This document shows, piece after piece, positions 13,505 to 22,343 of a stretch of 32,236 bases of DNA. The stretch covers positions 1-32,236 of the forward strand of contig DATJSH010000020.1 of the NCBI GenBank assembly GCA_035504235.1, given 5' to 3'. Within the stretch, counting starts at the first letter, position 1. Each line of letters begins with the position of its first letter. The DNA is from DATARH01 sp035504235. GTDB lineage: Bacteria > Pseudomonadota > Alphaproteobacteria > ATCC43930 > CGMCC-115725. Under the pieces are notes generated by a model. That model ran no database searches, was not told the DNA's origin, and worked only from the letters and a program-made list of their open reading frames with translations. Position numbers and translations under genes: made by a program.

Positions 13505-16186
13505 ATGGCCAAATGGGTCTACAGCTTTGGCGGCGGCGCGGCCGAGGGGAGCGCCGAGCTGCGCGATCTGTTGGGCGGCAAGGGCGCCAATCTTGCCGAG
13601 ATGTCGAGCCTCGGCCTGCCGGTGCCGCCGGGCTTTACCATCACCACCGAGGTCTGCACCCATTTCTATGCCAACAAGCGCAATTATCCGGGCGAGCTCG
13701 AAACCCAGGTCGCGGCCGCGCTCGCGGCGGTCGAAAAGTCGATCGGCGCCAAGCTTGGTGACCCGAAAAATCCGCTGCTCGTCTCGGTCCGCTCCGGCGC
13801 CCGCGCCTCGATGCCAGGGATGATGGACACGGTCCTCAATCTCGGCCTCAACGACCGCACCGTCGAGGGGCTCGCCGAGATCAGCGGCGACCAGCGCTTC
13901 GCGTGGGACAGCTATCGCCGCTTTCTGCAGATGTACGGTGAGGTCGTGCTCGGCATCGAGCACCAGCATTTCAGTTCGTTGATCGACGATTACAAAAACG
14001 ACATCGGCGTCTCGCTCGACACCGACCTCGAACCCAAGGACTGGCAGGCCATCGCCGACGGCTTCAAGGACATCGTCCGGAACGAGACCGGCGACGCTTT
14101 CCCGCAGGATGTCCAGGCGCAGCTTTGGGGCGCGATTGGCGCGGTGTTCGGCAGCTGGATGAACCAGCGCGCGGTCACCTATCGCCGGCTCAACAACATC
14201 CCGGAAAGCTGGGGCACCGCGGTCAGCGTCCAGGCGATGGTGTTCGGCAATCGCGGCGACGATTGCGCCACGGGCGTCGCCTTTACCCGCAATCCCTCGA
14301 CCGGCTCGAACGAGTTCTACGGCGAGTTCCTCGTCAATGCCCAAGGCGAGGATGTCGTCGCCGGCATCCGCACCCCGCAATCGCTGACCATAGCCGGCAA
14401 AAAGGCCAACGGCTCGGCCCTGCCGTCGATGGAAGAGGTGATGCCGGCGGTCTATGCCGATCTCTTGCAGGTGCGCGACAGGCTCGAAGACCGCTATCGC
14501 GACATGCAGGACATCGAGTTCACCGTTGAGCGCGGGCGGCTCTGGATGCTGCAGACCCGCACCGGCAAGCGCACCGCGCAAGCGGCGCTGAAGATCGCCG
14601 TGTCGCTGGTCGAGGAAGGCGTCATCGACCAGGCCGAAGCGGTCCGCCGCATCGAGCCCAATTCGCTCGACCAATTGCTGCACCCGATGCTCGATCCGTC
14701 GGCCAAGGTGGACGTGCTGGCGCGTGGGTTGCCGGCCTCGCCCGGCGCGGCGTCGGGCAAGCTCGTGTTTTCCGCCGAGGAAGCCGAAAGCTGTGCCGCC
14801 CGCGGCGAGGCAGTGATCCTCGCCCGCGTCGAGACCAGCCCCGAAGATATCCACGGCATGCACGCGGCGCGGGGAATCCTTACCGCGCGCGGCGGCATGA
14901 CCAGCCACGCCGCGGTCGTTGCGCGCGGCATGGGCCGGCCTTGCGTCGCAGGCGCGAACGACGTGCGCATCGACTACCGGGCCGGCACGATGACCGTGCG
15001 CAACGTGCTGGTGCGCGAGGGCGACCTCTTGACGCTCAACGGGTCGACCGGCGAGGTCATTCTCGGCGAGGTGCCGACCATCGAACCCGAACTCTCCGGC
15101 GATTTCGCGACGCTAATGGAATGGGCGGACGAGCTGCGTACCTTGAAAGTGCGCACCAATGCCGAGACTCCGACCGACGCTCGCGCCGCGCGTAATTTTG
15201 GCGCCGAAGGCATCGGCCTGTCGCGCACAGAGCACATGTTCTTCGAGGCCGACCGCATCGGCGCGATCCGCGAGATGATCATGGCCGATGAGGAGCGCGG
15301 CCGCCGCGCCGCGCTCGCCAAGTTGCTGCCGATGCAGCGCGCCGACTTTCTTGAGATTTTCAAGATCATGGCCGGGCTGCCGGTGACGATCCGCCTGCTG
15401 GACCCGCCGCTGCACGAATTCCTGCCCAAGACCGACCCCGAGTTCAACGAGATGGCGCGGGTCACCGGCAAGACCGTTGCCGAGGTGCACCAGCGCACCC
15501 ACGCGCTGCACGAGACCAACCCGATGCTCGGCCATCGCGGCTGCCGGCTCGGCATCACCTTCCCCGAGATCTACGAGATGCAGGCGGTCGCGATCTTCGA
15601 GGCGGCCTGCGCCGCGGTGAAGGAAACCAAGGATGCCATCGAGCCCGAGATCATGGTGCCGCTGATCGCGACCAAGCGCGAATTCGACATTCTGAAGGAG
15701 ATGGTCGATCGCGTCGGCGGCGAGATCATGGAGCGGGAAGGGGTCACATTGCCCTATTCGGTCGGCACGATGATCGAGCTGCCGCGCGCCGCGCTCTTGG
15801 CCGGCGAGATCGCCGAAACCGCCGAGTTCTTCAGCTTCGGCACCAATGATTTGACGCAAACCACCTACGGCCTGTCGCGCGACGACGCGGCGAGCTTTAT
15901 CGGCGCCTACCAGAAGATGGGGATTTTCGAGCAGGACCCGTTTGTCACGCTCGACACCGAAGGGGTCGGTGAGCTCATCCGCATCGCCGCCGAGCGCGGC
16001 CGCAAGACGCGGCCCGACCTCAAGCTCGGCATTTGCGGCGAGCATGGCGGCGATCCGGCCTCGATCCGTTTCTGCCACAATATCGGTCTCGATTACGTGT
16101 CGTGTTCGCCTTACCGCGTGCCGATCGCTCGCCTCGCCGCCGCCCAGGCCGAACTCGCCGGCGACGAGGTAGCGAGCACCGCCTGA
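13505..16186 (+). CDS. ppdK: Pyruvate, phosphate dikinase
   Basis: 893 aa enzyme interconverting pyruvate, ATP and phosphate with PEP, AMP and pyrophosphate. The N-terminal ATP-grasp region begins VYSFGGGAAEGS and LLGGKGANLAEM. The swivelling domain carries the phosphorylated histidine, His468, in GGMTSHAAVVARG. The C-terminal PEP/pyruvate TIM barrel carries RTEHMFF, LGHRGCRLG, the FGTNDLTQTTYG stretch and catalytic Cys844 in GICGEHGGDP. Length is standard for bacterial PPDK. ATG 13505 lies 9 nt after glyS; glyS-ppdK adjacency is common in alphaproteobacteria. Its stop is flush with a repeat element that fills the gap to ygfZ. Confidence 0.97.
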   Translation: MAKWVYSFGGGAAEGSAELRDLLGGKGANLAEMSSLGLPVPPGFTITTEVCTHFYANKRNYPGELETQVAAALAAVEKSIGAKLGDPKNPLLVSVRSGARASMPGMMDTVLNLGLNDRTVEGLAEISGDQRFAWDSYRRFLQMYGEVVLGIEHQHFSSLIDDYKNDIGVSLDTDLEPKDWQAIADGFKDIVRNETGDAFPQDVQAQLWGAIGAVFGSWMNQRAVTYRRLNNIPESWGTAVSVQAMVFGNRGDDCATGVAFTRNPSTGSNEFYGEFLVNAQGEDVVAGIRTPQSLTIAGKKANGSALPSMEEVMPAVYADLLQVRDRLEDRYRDMQDIEFTVERGRLWMLQTRTGKRTAQAALKIAVSLVEEGVIDQAEAVRRIEPNSLDQLLHPMLDPSAKVDVLARGLPASPGAASGKLVFSAEEAESCAARGEAVILARVETSPEDIHGMHAARGILTARGGMTSHAAVVARGMGRPCVAGANDVRIDYRAGTMTVRNVLVREGDLLTLNGSTGEVILGEVPTIEPELSGDFATLMEWADELRTLKVRTNAETPTDARAARNFGAEGIGLSRTEHMFFEADRIGAIREMIMADEERGRRAALAKLLPMQRADFLEIFKIMAGLPVTIRLLDPPLHEFLPKTDPEFNEMARVTGKTVAEVHQRTHALHETNPMLGHRGCRLGITFPEIYEMQAVAIFEAACAAVKETKDAIEPEIMVPLIATKREFDILKEMVDRVGGEIMEREGVTLPYSVGTMIELPRAALLAGEIAETAEFFSFGTNDLTQTTYGLSRDDAASFIGAYQKMGIFEQDPFVTLDTEGVGELIRIAAERGRKTRPDLKLGICGEHGGDPASIRFCHNIGLDYVSCSPYRVPIARLAAAQAELAGDEVASTA

Positions 16187-16287
16187 CCCTCATCCGCCTC
16201 GCGGCGAGGCCCGCCCGCCGCAGGCGGAAGATGGGAAACAAGCGCCGACGCAAAACCCCTCTCCCGCTTGCGGGAGACGGGTGAGGG
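16187..16287. repeat. Palindromic repeat filling the ppdK/ygfZ gap
   Basis: The element runs from the base after the ppdK stop to the base before the ygfZ stop. Outer arms CCCTCATCCG (16187) and CGGGTGAGGG (ending 16287) pair approximately. Inner hairpins are a GCCTCGCGGCGAGGC-type stem near 16197-16211 and CTCCCGC-TT-GCGGGAG at 16261-16276. It probably acts as a two-way transcript end for the convergent genes. Confidence 0.8.
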
Positions 16288-17172
16288 TTAGTCCGGCAAC
16301 CGCATCCACTCGGGCGGCAGCGGCACGATCGTTGCGTCGCCGGCCCGAAGCAGCCCGCCGGCGGCCTCCAGCCGCAACAGCGCCAACCCCGCGCCATCCC
16401 GGCTCGACCGCATCTCGCCGGCTTCTTGGCCATCAAGGGTGATGATCGCGCCGGGTTCGGGCGCGGGGCCGTCGATCCGCACCGGGAACAGCCGCTTCTT
16501 GATGAGGCCGCGATACTTGGTGCGCGCGGTTAGCTCCTGGCCGATATAGCAGCCCTTGTCCCAATCGACGCCGTTCAGCTCGTCAAACCCCGCTTCGAGC
16601 AGGATCGACTTGTCGAGCAGCAGGTCGCGGCTGCCGTCCGGCACGCCGAGCCCAAGCCGCAGCCGGTCGTATTCGGCGAAGTCGCTCTCGAGCGCCCCGA
16701 TCTCCTCCAACGCGCCGCGAATCTCGCCGCGCGGTAAAATCGCCCGGACGCCTAGTGTCGCGAGCCGCGGGTCGGCAAAGACCATGCCGTACTCCAGCGG
16801 CCCTGCCGTGCCCGGTTCGCCCGCCGCGGCGTCGCCGTAGATCGCTGCGACCGCCAGGTCGGGCCGCTCGTCGATCGTCACCTTGGCGCGCAGCCGGTAC
16901 CTGCCGAGCCGCCGCTTCAGATCGGCGAGCCGCGCCGCCTCGCCGTCGAGCCAGATCTCATCGCCGTGCTCCACCAGCATGAAATCGTGCAGGTATTTGC
17001 CCTGCGCGGTCAGCAGCGCGGCATAGATCGCCCGCTCGCCACTGATTTTTGCCGCGTCGTTGGAGATGAGCCCTTGCAGAAAGCTCGCACGGTCGGGGCC
17101 GCTGATGGCCAGCACCCCGCGATCCTCCAGCACGACAAATCTGGTTTCGCTCGATAAACTCATCGACAACAT
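16288..17172 (-). CDS. ygfZ: Folate-binding protein YgfZ (GcvT-like, Fe-S cluster-related)
   Basis: 294 aa protein of the aminomethyltransferase-like YgfZ/Iba57 family, which helps maintain certain [4Fe-4S] enzymes in a tetrahydrofolate-dependent way. The diagnostic motif KGCYIGQE is at residues 206-213 (DKGCYIGQELTARTKYRG), with Cys208 the reactive cysteine. The N-terminal GPDRASFLQGLISND block and the YAALLTAQGKYLHDF strand are typical. The start may be ATG 17172 or ATG 17163; neither has a good ribosome site. It is convergent with ppdK and divergent from the glycosyltransferase cluster. Confidence 0.92.
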   Translation of the reverse strand: MLSMSLSSETRFVVLEDRGVLAISGPDRASFLQGLISNDAAKISGERAIYAALLTAQGKYLHDFMLVEHGDEIWLDGEAARLADLKRRLGRYRLRAKVTIDERPDLAVAAIYGDAAAGEPGTAGPLEYGMVFADPRLATLGVRAILPRGEIRGALEEIGALESDFAEYDRLRLGLGVPDGSRDLLLDKSILLEAGFDELNGVDWDKGCYIGQELTARTKYRGLIKKRLFPVRIDGPAPEPGAIITLDGQEAGEMRSSRDGAGLALLRLEAAGGLLRAGDATIVPLPPEWMRLPD

Positions 17173-17221
17173 CTTGGAGGTATTTGCCCAGCCTTGCTAG
17201 AGGTAGAGGCGAGCGGCTTGC

Positions 17222-17251
17222 TTGGCAAGGCAAGGGACGCCGCGTTATAAG
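17222..17251 (+). promoter_or_regulatory. Candidate promoter of the glycosyltransferase cluster
   Basis: TTGGCA (17222-17227) and TATAAG (17246-17251) are separated by 18 bp (17 if TTATAA is used). A short leader with GGAG (17256-17259) would precede the ATG at 17270. Confidence 0.45.
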
Positions 17252-17269
17252 GCGCGGAGACTGCCGATT

Positions 17270-18229
17270 ATGGATATTCTTTTCGTCACCGCGACGCGCA
17301 TCGGCGATGCCGTGCTCTCGACCGGGCTGCTTGCCTGGCTGATCGAGCGTCATCCCGGCGCGCGGGTGACGGTCGCCGCCGGGCCGGTCGCCGCACCGCT
17401 TTTCGCAGCCGTCCCTGGCCTGGAGCGCATCATCGTCATGCGCAAGCAGCCGTTGTCGGCGCATTGGCTCGCGCTGTGGGGCGCGGTCGCGGCGCGCCGC
17501 TGGGACATCGTCGTGGACCTGCGTGGCTCGGCGCTGGCCTGGATGCTGCGCGCCCGTCGCCGTCGCGTGATGGCGAAGGGCGATCCGCGCAAGCACCGAA
17601 TCGCCCAACTCGGGCAATTGTTCGATCTCGATCCGCCGCCAATGCCGGTGACGTGGACGGCGCCGTCGCATGATCGCGCCGCCGAGCAGCTGATCCCGCC
17701 GGGCTTGCCGGTGCTGGCGCTTGGGCCCGGCGCCAATTGGCGGGCAAAGCTGTGGCGCATCGAGCGCTTTGTCGAACTGGCGCGGCGTCTGACCGTGCCG
17801 GAGGGGCCGTTGCCCGGCGCTCGGGTCGCGGTGCTCGCCGCCGAGCACGAGCGCGAGCTGGTCGAGCCGCTGCTCGCCGCCATTCCGGCGCGGCGCATCA
17901 TCGATTTGGTCGGCCGCGTCGACCTCCTGACCGCAGCTGCGGTGCTGCGCCGCTCTGCGCTCTATATCGGCAACGACAGCGGATTGATGCATCTGGCCGC
18001 GGCAGTCGGCACGCCGACGCTCGGCCTGTTCGGGCCAAGCCTGATCGACCAATTCCATCCAGTCGGGCCCTATTGCGCCTCCGTCCGCACGGCGTTGCCG
18101 CCCGAGGCTTTGTTCTCGCCGAATTTCGACCATCGCACCACCGATACGCTGATGGACAGCCTGTCGGTCGAGACGGTCGAAGCCGCGGCGCGCGGCCTGT
18201 GGTCGCGCGTGACGAGCAAAGCGGCGTGA
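17270..18229 (+). CDS. Glycosyltransferase family 9 (heptosyltransferase-like)
   Basis: 319 aa GT-B fold enzyme of the ADP-heptose:LPS heptosyltransferase family, likely acting on lipopolysaccharide core at the cytoplasmic membrane. It opens FVTATRIGDAVLSTGLL, the family's acceptor-side motif, and carries LALGPGANWRAKLWRIERF for nucleotide-sugar binding and NDSGLMHLAAAVGTPTLGLFGPS from residue 235. ATG 17270 was chosen because GCGGAG lies about 10 nt upstream; the open frame extends 16 codons further without similarity. The stop overlaps the next start (GTGA at 18226-18229), so it is coupled to the GT2 gene. The exact sugar is not predictable. Confidence 0.9.
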   Translation: MDILFVTATRIGDAVLSTGLLAWLIERHPGARVTVAAGPVAAPLFAAVPGLERIIVMRKQPLSAHWLALWGAVAARRWDIVVDLRGSALAWMLRARRRRVMAKGDPRKHRIAQLGQLFDLDPPPMPVTWTAPSHDRAAEQLIPPGLPVLALGPGANWRAKLWRIERFVELARRLTVPEGPLPGARVAVLAAEHERELVEPLLAAIPARRIIDLVGRVDLLTAAAVLRRSALYIGNDSGLMHLAAAVGTPTLGLFGPSLIDQFHPVGPYCASVRTALPPEALFSPNFDHRTTDTLMDSLSVETVEAAARGLWSRVTSKAA

Positions 18230-18990
18230 GCGACGGTCGACCGCTCCTCTCGGCGGTGGTCGTCGTGCACAACGAAGAGGCGCAGCTCGCCGAGTGCCTG
18301 AAGACGGTGAACTTCTGCGACGAGATCGTCGTGGTGCTCGACCGTTGCACCGACAGGTCGAAGGACATCGCGCGCCTGTTCACCTCAAATCTGGTGGAGG
18401 GCGCCTGGGAGCGCGAAGGATCCCGCCGTCACGCCGGGATCGATGCGTGCACCGGTGTCTGGGTTCTCGAGGTCGACGCCGACGAGCGCATACCGCAGCC
18501 GCTTGCCGACGAGATCCGCCGGACGTGCAGCTATTCGACCGTGTCGTGGCATCTGATCCCGGTCGACAACTATATCGGCGAGCGATTGATCCGCCACGGC
18601 TGGGGCGCATCCTTCGGCAAAGGCGCCTTTGCCGGTCTTTACCGGCATGGCGCCAAGCGTTGGGGCGATCAGCGCGTGCACCCGGAAGTCACGCTGTCCG
18701 GGTCGCAGGGTCCGACCTTCAAGGGCCGCCTCGTGCACTATGTCGACCGCAATATCTCGGACATGCTTCGCCGGCTCGATCGCTATACCACCGAGCGCGC
18801 CAAGGATTTGCGCGAAAGCGGCCGGATCGGCAGCTATCGGACCAACGTGCGGCGTATCTTCACCCGGTTCTGGAAGTGCTATATCGGGCGACGGGGTTAT
18901 CGCGAAGGGCCGTACGGGTTTCTGATCGCGCTGTGCGCCGGCCTCTATCCGATCCTCTCCTATCTCAAGGCGCGGCTGGAAAAGGAGTAA
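18226..18990 (+). CDS. Glycosyltransferase family 2 (WaaE/KdtX-like)
   Basis: 254 aa GT-A fold enzyme. It opens LLSAVVVVHNEEAQLAECL and continues CDEIVVVLDRCTDRS. The metal/nucleotide-binding D-x-D is Asp84-Ala85-Asp86 (LEVDADERI). A HPEV stretch and a C-terminal hydrophobic segment (YGFLIALCAGLYPIL) resemble the WaaE/KdtX group that adds sugars to the lipopolysaccharide inner core. GTG 18226 overlaps the preceding stop; the long upstream open frame is a shadow of the GT9 gene. Its TAA overlaps the next ATG by one base, with AAAGGAG just before it. Confidence 0.88.
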   Translation: MSDGRPLLSAVVVVHNEEAQLAECLKTVNFCDEIVVVLDRCTDRSKDIARLFTSNLVEGAWEREGSRRHAGIDACTGVWVLEVDADERIPQPLADEIRRTCSYSTVSWHLIPVDNYIGERLIRHGWGASFGKGAFAGLYRHGAKRWGDQRVHPEVTLSGSQGPTFKGRLVHYVDRNISDMLRRLDRYTTERAKDLRESGRIGSYRTNVRRIFTRFWKCYIGRRGYREGPYGFLIALCAGLYPILSYLKARLEKE

Positions 18991-20018
18991 TGGCAAGCGT
19001 CGTCATGGCCGATGACGGCATCGCCTTTGACGGCGCAACGGCCGAAATGGGCCCGCTCGGCGGCGCCGAGACGGCCTTTGTCGCGCTTGCCGAGGCGCTT
19101 GCCGCACGGGGCCACGAGGTCCGCGCGCTCAGTCGCTGCGCGGTGCCGCTGACCCATAAAGGGGTCGCCTGGGCGCCGATCGAGAGAGGTGTGCCGCGAT
19201 CCTGCGATCTCTACATCGGCAATCGCGGGCATCGGTTGATCGGCCTGGTGAAGCGACCGCGGCGGCGCGTGCTGTGGCTGCACAACCCGGCGCGCTATCT
19301 GTGCAAGCCGCGCATGGCGGCACGCATCGCCTGGTATCGGCCGCTGATCATGACGACCGGTATCTATCATGCCTCGACCGTTCCCGCCTGGCTCATCGAT
19401 GGCGGGCAGGCGGTGATCCCCTACGGCGTGCTCGACCGCTTTCGCCATGCCGAGCCACGCGAGCCGCCGCCGCGGCGCGCGATCTTCACCTCGAACCCGC
19501 TGCGTGGCCTCGGCTGGCTGATCGATCTGTGGATCGCTAAAATCAAGCCGGCCGTGCCGGACGCTGAGCTGCACATCTATGCCGGAGCGGCGGTCTACGG
19601 CGGCATGACAAAGCACGCGGGAGAAATCGAGGCGGTGCTGGCTCGCGCCGAGGCGCTGGGACATGAGGGCATCCATCGCCATGCGCCCGTCGGGCGCGAG
19701 CGGCTTGTCGAAATGCTGACGGGAGCGCGCGCCATGCTCTATCGCGGCGATCCCGGCGAAACCTTTTGCCTGGCGTTGGCAGAGGCGCAGGCGCTCGGCG
19801 TGCCGGCCGTGGTGACTCCGCTGGGGTCGGTCGGCGAGCGCGTCGCTGATGGGCTCAGCGGCCGGGTGGCCAAAAGTGACGACGAGTTTGCCGACGCAGC
19901 GATCGCTGTCCTGCGGGACGACGCGGTGTGGCGGCGGTGGCATCACGGCGCGCTGCAATCGCAGCGCGGCCTCAGCTGGGACGAGGTCGCCCAGCGTTAC
20001 GAGGCGCTGATCCCATGA
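18990..20018 (+). CDS. GT-B glycosyltransferase (group 1/GT4-like)
   Basis: 342 aa. Near the N-terminus GPLGGAETAFVALAEALAARGHEVRALS is the usual GT4 donor/acceptor motif region. The C-terminal half holds PGETFCLALAEAQALGVPAVVT, which supplies the E-x7-E type motif of retaining GT4 enzymes, followed by VGERVADGLSG. A short form (usual GT4 length is 350-400). ATG 18990 shares a base with the GT2 stop and has a good AAAGGAG site. The last codons overlap the next gene (ATGA at 20015-20018). It is probably part of the same lipopolysaccharide or surface glycan pathway; donor and acceptor are unknown. Confidence 0.85.
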   Translation: MASVVMADDGIAFDGATAEMGPLGGAETAFVALAEALAARGHEVRALSRCAVPLTHKGVAWAPIERGVPRSCDLYIGNRGHRLIGLVKRPRRRVLWLHNPARYLCKPRMAARIAWYRPLIMTTGIYHASTVPAWLIDGGQAVIPYGVLDRFRHAEPREPPPRRAIFTSNPLRGLGWLIDLWIAKIKPAVPDAELHIYAGAAVYGGMTKHAGEIEAVLARAEALGHEGIHRHAPVGRERLVEMLTGARAMLYRGDPGETFCLALAEAQALGVPAVVTPLGSVGERVADGLSGRVAKSDDEFADAAIAVLRDDAVWRRWHHGALQSQRGLSWDEVAQRYEALIP

Positions 20019-21151
20019 GCCGAGCGGACAATATCCTCGTTTATCGCGACCGCATCGTGCCGCGCTCTGAGGCGCATTTCCTGCGCCGGCTCTATATCGG
20101 GTTCGAGCGGCTGAACCCGATATGGGTCGGCCGCCACAAAGGCGACGGGCTCAATGATCTCGGCGTCGAGCCGCTGATGCTCGGACGCGAAGGGCTGCTG
20201 GGTACGTTCGACCGTGGCCGCTTCAAGCATTTCGGCACGCTGCCCACTGCCTCCGACCTCGCCGCGCTCAACCCGCGCCTGGTGCACGCGCATTTCGGCC
20301 GCGGCGGCGCCTTGGCGCTGCCGATCGCCCGCGCGCTCGGCGTGCCGTTGGTCGTGCAGTACCACGGCGGCGACGCCACCAAGGACAAGCATTACCGCCG
20401 CGGCCTCGTGCCGACGATCTATCAGCAGCGTCTCGCCGAATTGCAGCGCGAGGCCGCACTCATCATCTGCGTCTCCGGCTTCGTCCGCGACCGGCTGCTG
20501 GCGCGCGGCTTCCCGCCGGAAAAGCTGCTGGTTCACCGCTATGGCGTCGAGATGGGCGGGCCGGGCGATACGCCGGCGCCAAAAGAGACACAACCTTACC
20601 TGTTGTTCGCCGGCCGCTTTGTCGAGAAGAAAGGCATCCCGACCTTGATTGAGGCGATGCGCCGTCTGGAAAGCGAGGGCAGGGAGGTGCAATTGAAGCT
20701 GGTCGGCGACGGTCAGATCGCCGGCGAGTTGAAGCGCCAAGCCTCTGATCTGCACAATGTCGAGTTTCCCGGCTGGATATCCAACGCCGAGCTGCGCCGG
20801 ATGATGCGCGGCGCGCTCGCCGTCTGCGTGCCGAGCATCGAGGCCGCCAGCGGCGACGCCGAGGGTCTGCCGAACGTCGTGCTCGAGGCGATGGCCGCCG
20901 GCGCGCCGATCGTCGCGACCCATCACGCCGGCATCGGCGAGGCGGTCGATGACGGCCGCAGCGGGTTTCTCGTGCCATCCGGCGACGCCGATGCGCTGGC
21001 CGCGGCGCTGCGCCGCCTGGTCGAGAGCCCCGACACCGCCCGCGCGATGGGCGAGGAGGCGCGCCGCGTCGCGCTCGACCGCTTTGACGCGACGACCCAG
21101 TCGAAGCGGCTGGAACAGATTTTCGAAGCCGTCATTGCGAGGAGCGCGTAG
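20015..21151 (+). CDS. GT4 glycosyltransferase, C-terminus supplied by a repeat
   Basis: 378 aa GT-B enzyme similar to colanic-acid type (WcaL/AmsK-like) transferases. Motifs are VHAHFGRGGALALPIARALG, VQYHGGD, FAGRFVEKKGIPTLIEA and EGLPNVVLEAMAAGAPIVAT with the E-x7-E glutamates, then GIGEAVDDGRSGFLVP. ATG 20015 overlaps the preceding stop. The final residues (AVIARSA) and the TAG stop are encoded by the left arm of the repeat at 21129-21223, so the native end has been replaced or extended by repeat sequence. It closes the four-gene cluster and converges on pyrC. Confidence 0.9.
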   Translation: MSRADNILVYRDRIVPRSEAHFLRRLYIGFERLNPIWVGRHKGDGLNDLGVEPLMLGREGLLGTFDRGRFKHFGTLPTASDLAALNPRLVHAHFGRGGALALPIARALGVPLVVQYHGGDATKDKHYRRGLVPTIYQQRLAELQREAALIICVSGFVRDRLLARGFPPEKLLVHRYGVEMGGPGDTPAPKETQPYLLFAGRFVEKKGIPTLIEAMRRLESEGREVQLKLVGDGQIAGELKRQASDLHNVEFPGWISNAELRRMMRGALAVCVPSIEAASGDAEGLPNVVLEAMAAGAPIVATHHAGIGEAVDDGRSGFLVPSGDADALAAALRRLVESPDTARAMGEEARRVALDRFDATTQSKRLEQIFEAVIARSA

Positions 21152-21223
21152 CGCGACGCGGCAATCTCGTTCCGTCGGGAGCCAAGGCGGCGGGAGATTG
21201 CTTCGCTACGCTCGCAATGACGG
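21129..21223. repeat. Interspersed palindromic repeat, copy B
   Basis: Same family as 3306-3430, with identical 13-bp ends (CCGTCATTGCGAG and CTCGCAATGACGG), GCGACGCGGCAATCTCG on the left and GGGAGATTGCTTCGCTACG on the right. It begins inside the coding end of the GT4 gene and ends exactly one base before the pyrC stop codon (21224), so it is the entire convergent boundary and probably a bidirectional hairpin. Confidence 0.92.
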
Positions 21224-22258
21224 TCAAGTCAGCCGCCACCCGAGCATCTCGCCCGCGCGGAACGGCGACACCGCCAGTCCCCCATCACCGATCTGATCCG
21301 GCACCGTCCATGTCTCGCGCCGCAGCGTCACCCGTGTTTCGTTTGCGGGCAGGTAATAGAATGCCGGTCCGTTGAGCGAGGCGAACGCCTCGAATTTGTC
21401 GCGCGCGCCTTCCTCGTCGAATACCTGGGCATAGAGCTCGACCGCCGAGGCCGCGGTGAAAATGCCGGCGCAGCCACAGGCGGTTTCCTTGGTCGGGATC
21501 GCGTGCGGCGCGCTGTCGGTGCCGAGAAAGAAGGCCTCATACCCCGAGGTCGCGGCGCGCCGCAGCGCCAGCCGATGCTTCTCGCGCTTGGCGATCGGCA
21601 GGCAATAGAGATGCGGCCGGATGCCGCCCTGGAAGATGGCGTTGCGGTTGATCATGAGGTGATGCGCGGTGATCGTCGCCGCGAGGTTGGGCCCACCGTG
21701 CTCGACGTAATCGACCGCCTCTGCCGTCGTGATGTGCTCGAGCACGACCCGCAATTCCGGCAGCCGGCCGCGCAGCGGGTCGAGCGTCTGCTCGATGAAC
21801 ACCGCCTCGCGGTCGAACACATCTACTGTGGGGTCGGTCGCCTCGCCGTGAACGAGCAGCGGCATGCCGATCTCGGCCATGCGCTCCAGCACCGGCATCA
21901 CCCGGCCGAGATCGGTGACGCCGTGCGCCGAGTTCGTCGTCGCGTGCGCGGGGTAGAGCTTGACCGCGATGAATACCCCCTCGCGATGACCGCGATGGAT
22001 TTCGTCGGGGTCGCTGCCATCGATCAGATACGCGGTCATCAGCGGAGTGAAGTCTGCGCCCGGCGGCAGCGCGGCGATGATCCGCTGGCGATAGGCGAGG
22101 GCGGCGGCGACCGTCGTCACCGGCGGCGTCAGATTGGGCATGACGATTGCCCGCGCGAACTGCCGCGCGGTGTGGGGAAGCACAGCCGCCATCATCGCGC
22201 CGTCACGCAGATGCACATGCCAGTCGTCGGGGCGGCGGATCGTCATGCTGTCGTGCAT
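21224..22258 (-). CDS. pyrC: Dihydroorotase (PyrC type)
   Basis: 344 aa zinc amidohydrolase that cyclises carbamoyl-aspartate to dihydroorotate in pyrimidine synthesis. The metal site is complete and offset by 2 from E. coli PyrC (H16, H18, K102, H139, H177, D250): His14 and His16 in DWHVHLRDG, carboxylated Lys100 in VKLYPA, His137, His175 and Asp248 in GTDSAPH. ATG 22258 was chosen over the upstream frame because AAGG lies 8 nt before it and the first residues then align with the family. The thiolase gene is divergent. Confidence 0.96.
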   Translation of the reverse strand: MHDSMTIRRPDDWHVHLRDGAMMAAVLPHTARQFARAIVMPNLTPPVTTVAAALAYRQRIIAALPPGADFTPLMTAYLIDGSDPDEIHRGHREGVFIAVKLYPAHATTNSAHGVTDLGRVMPVLERMAEIGMPLLVHGEATDPTVDVFDREAVFIEQTLDPLRGRLPELRVVLEHITTAEAVDYVEHGGPNLAATITAHHLMINRNAIFQGGIRPHLYCLPIAKREKHRLALRRAATSGYEAFFLGTDSAPHAIPTKETACGCAGIFTAASAVELYAQVFDEEGARDKFEAFASLNGPAFYYLPANETRVTLRRETWTVPDQIGDGGLAVSPFRAGEMLGWRLT

Positions 22259-22343
22259 GGGTGAAACCTTCGGAATACCCATATGAGGATAGAGCGCGCG
22301 GCCGGCTCTTGCTACGATCCGCGCGGAGATGACGGAGGGCCTT

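Noticed and set aside
13433..14908. 491-codon open frame on the minus strand
   Set aside because: It lies antisense to the end of glyS and the first half of ppdK, has His/Arg/Asp-rich low-complexity composition typical of antisense frames in GC-rich DNA, and shows no motif.
16958..18133. 391-codon minus-strand frame across the ygfZ-GT9 region
   Set aside because: Overlaps both well-supported genes, lacks motifs and has shadow-type composition.
21503..22264. 253-codon plus-strand frame opposite pyrC
   Set aside because: Antisense shadow of a pyrC gene whose metal ligands are all present.
22259..22343. Possible divergent promoters between pyrC and the thiolase gene
   Set aside because: A GCTACGAT-like -10 is visible for the plus strand but no -35 at the right spacing on either strand.
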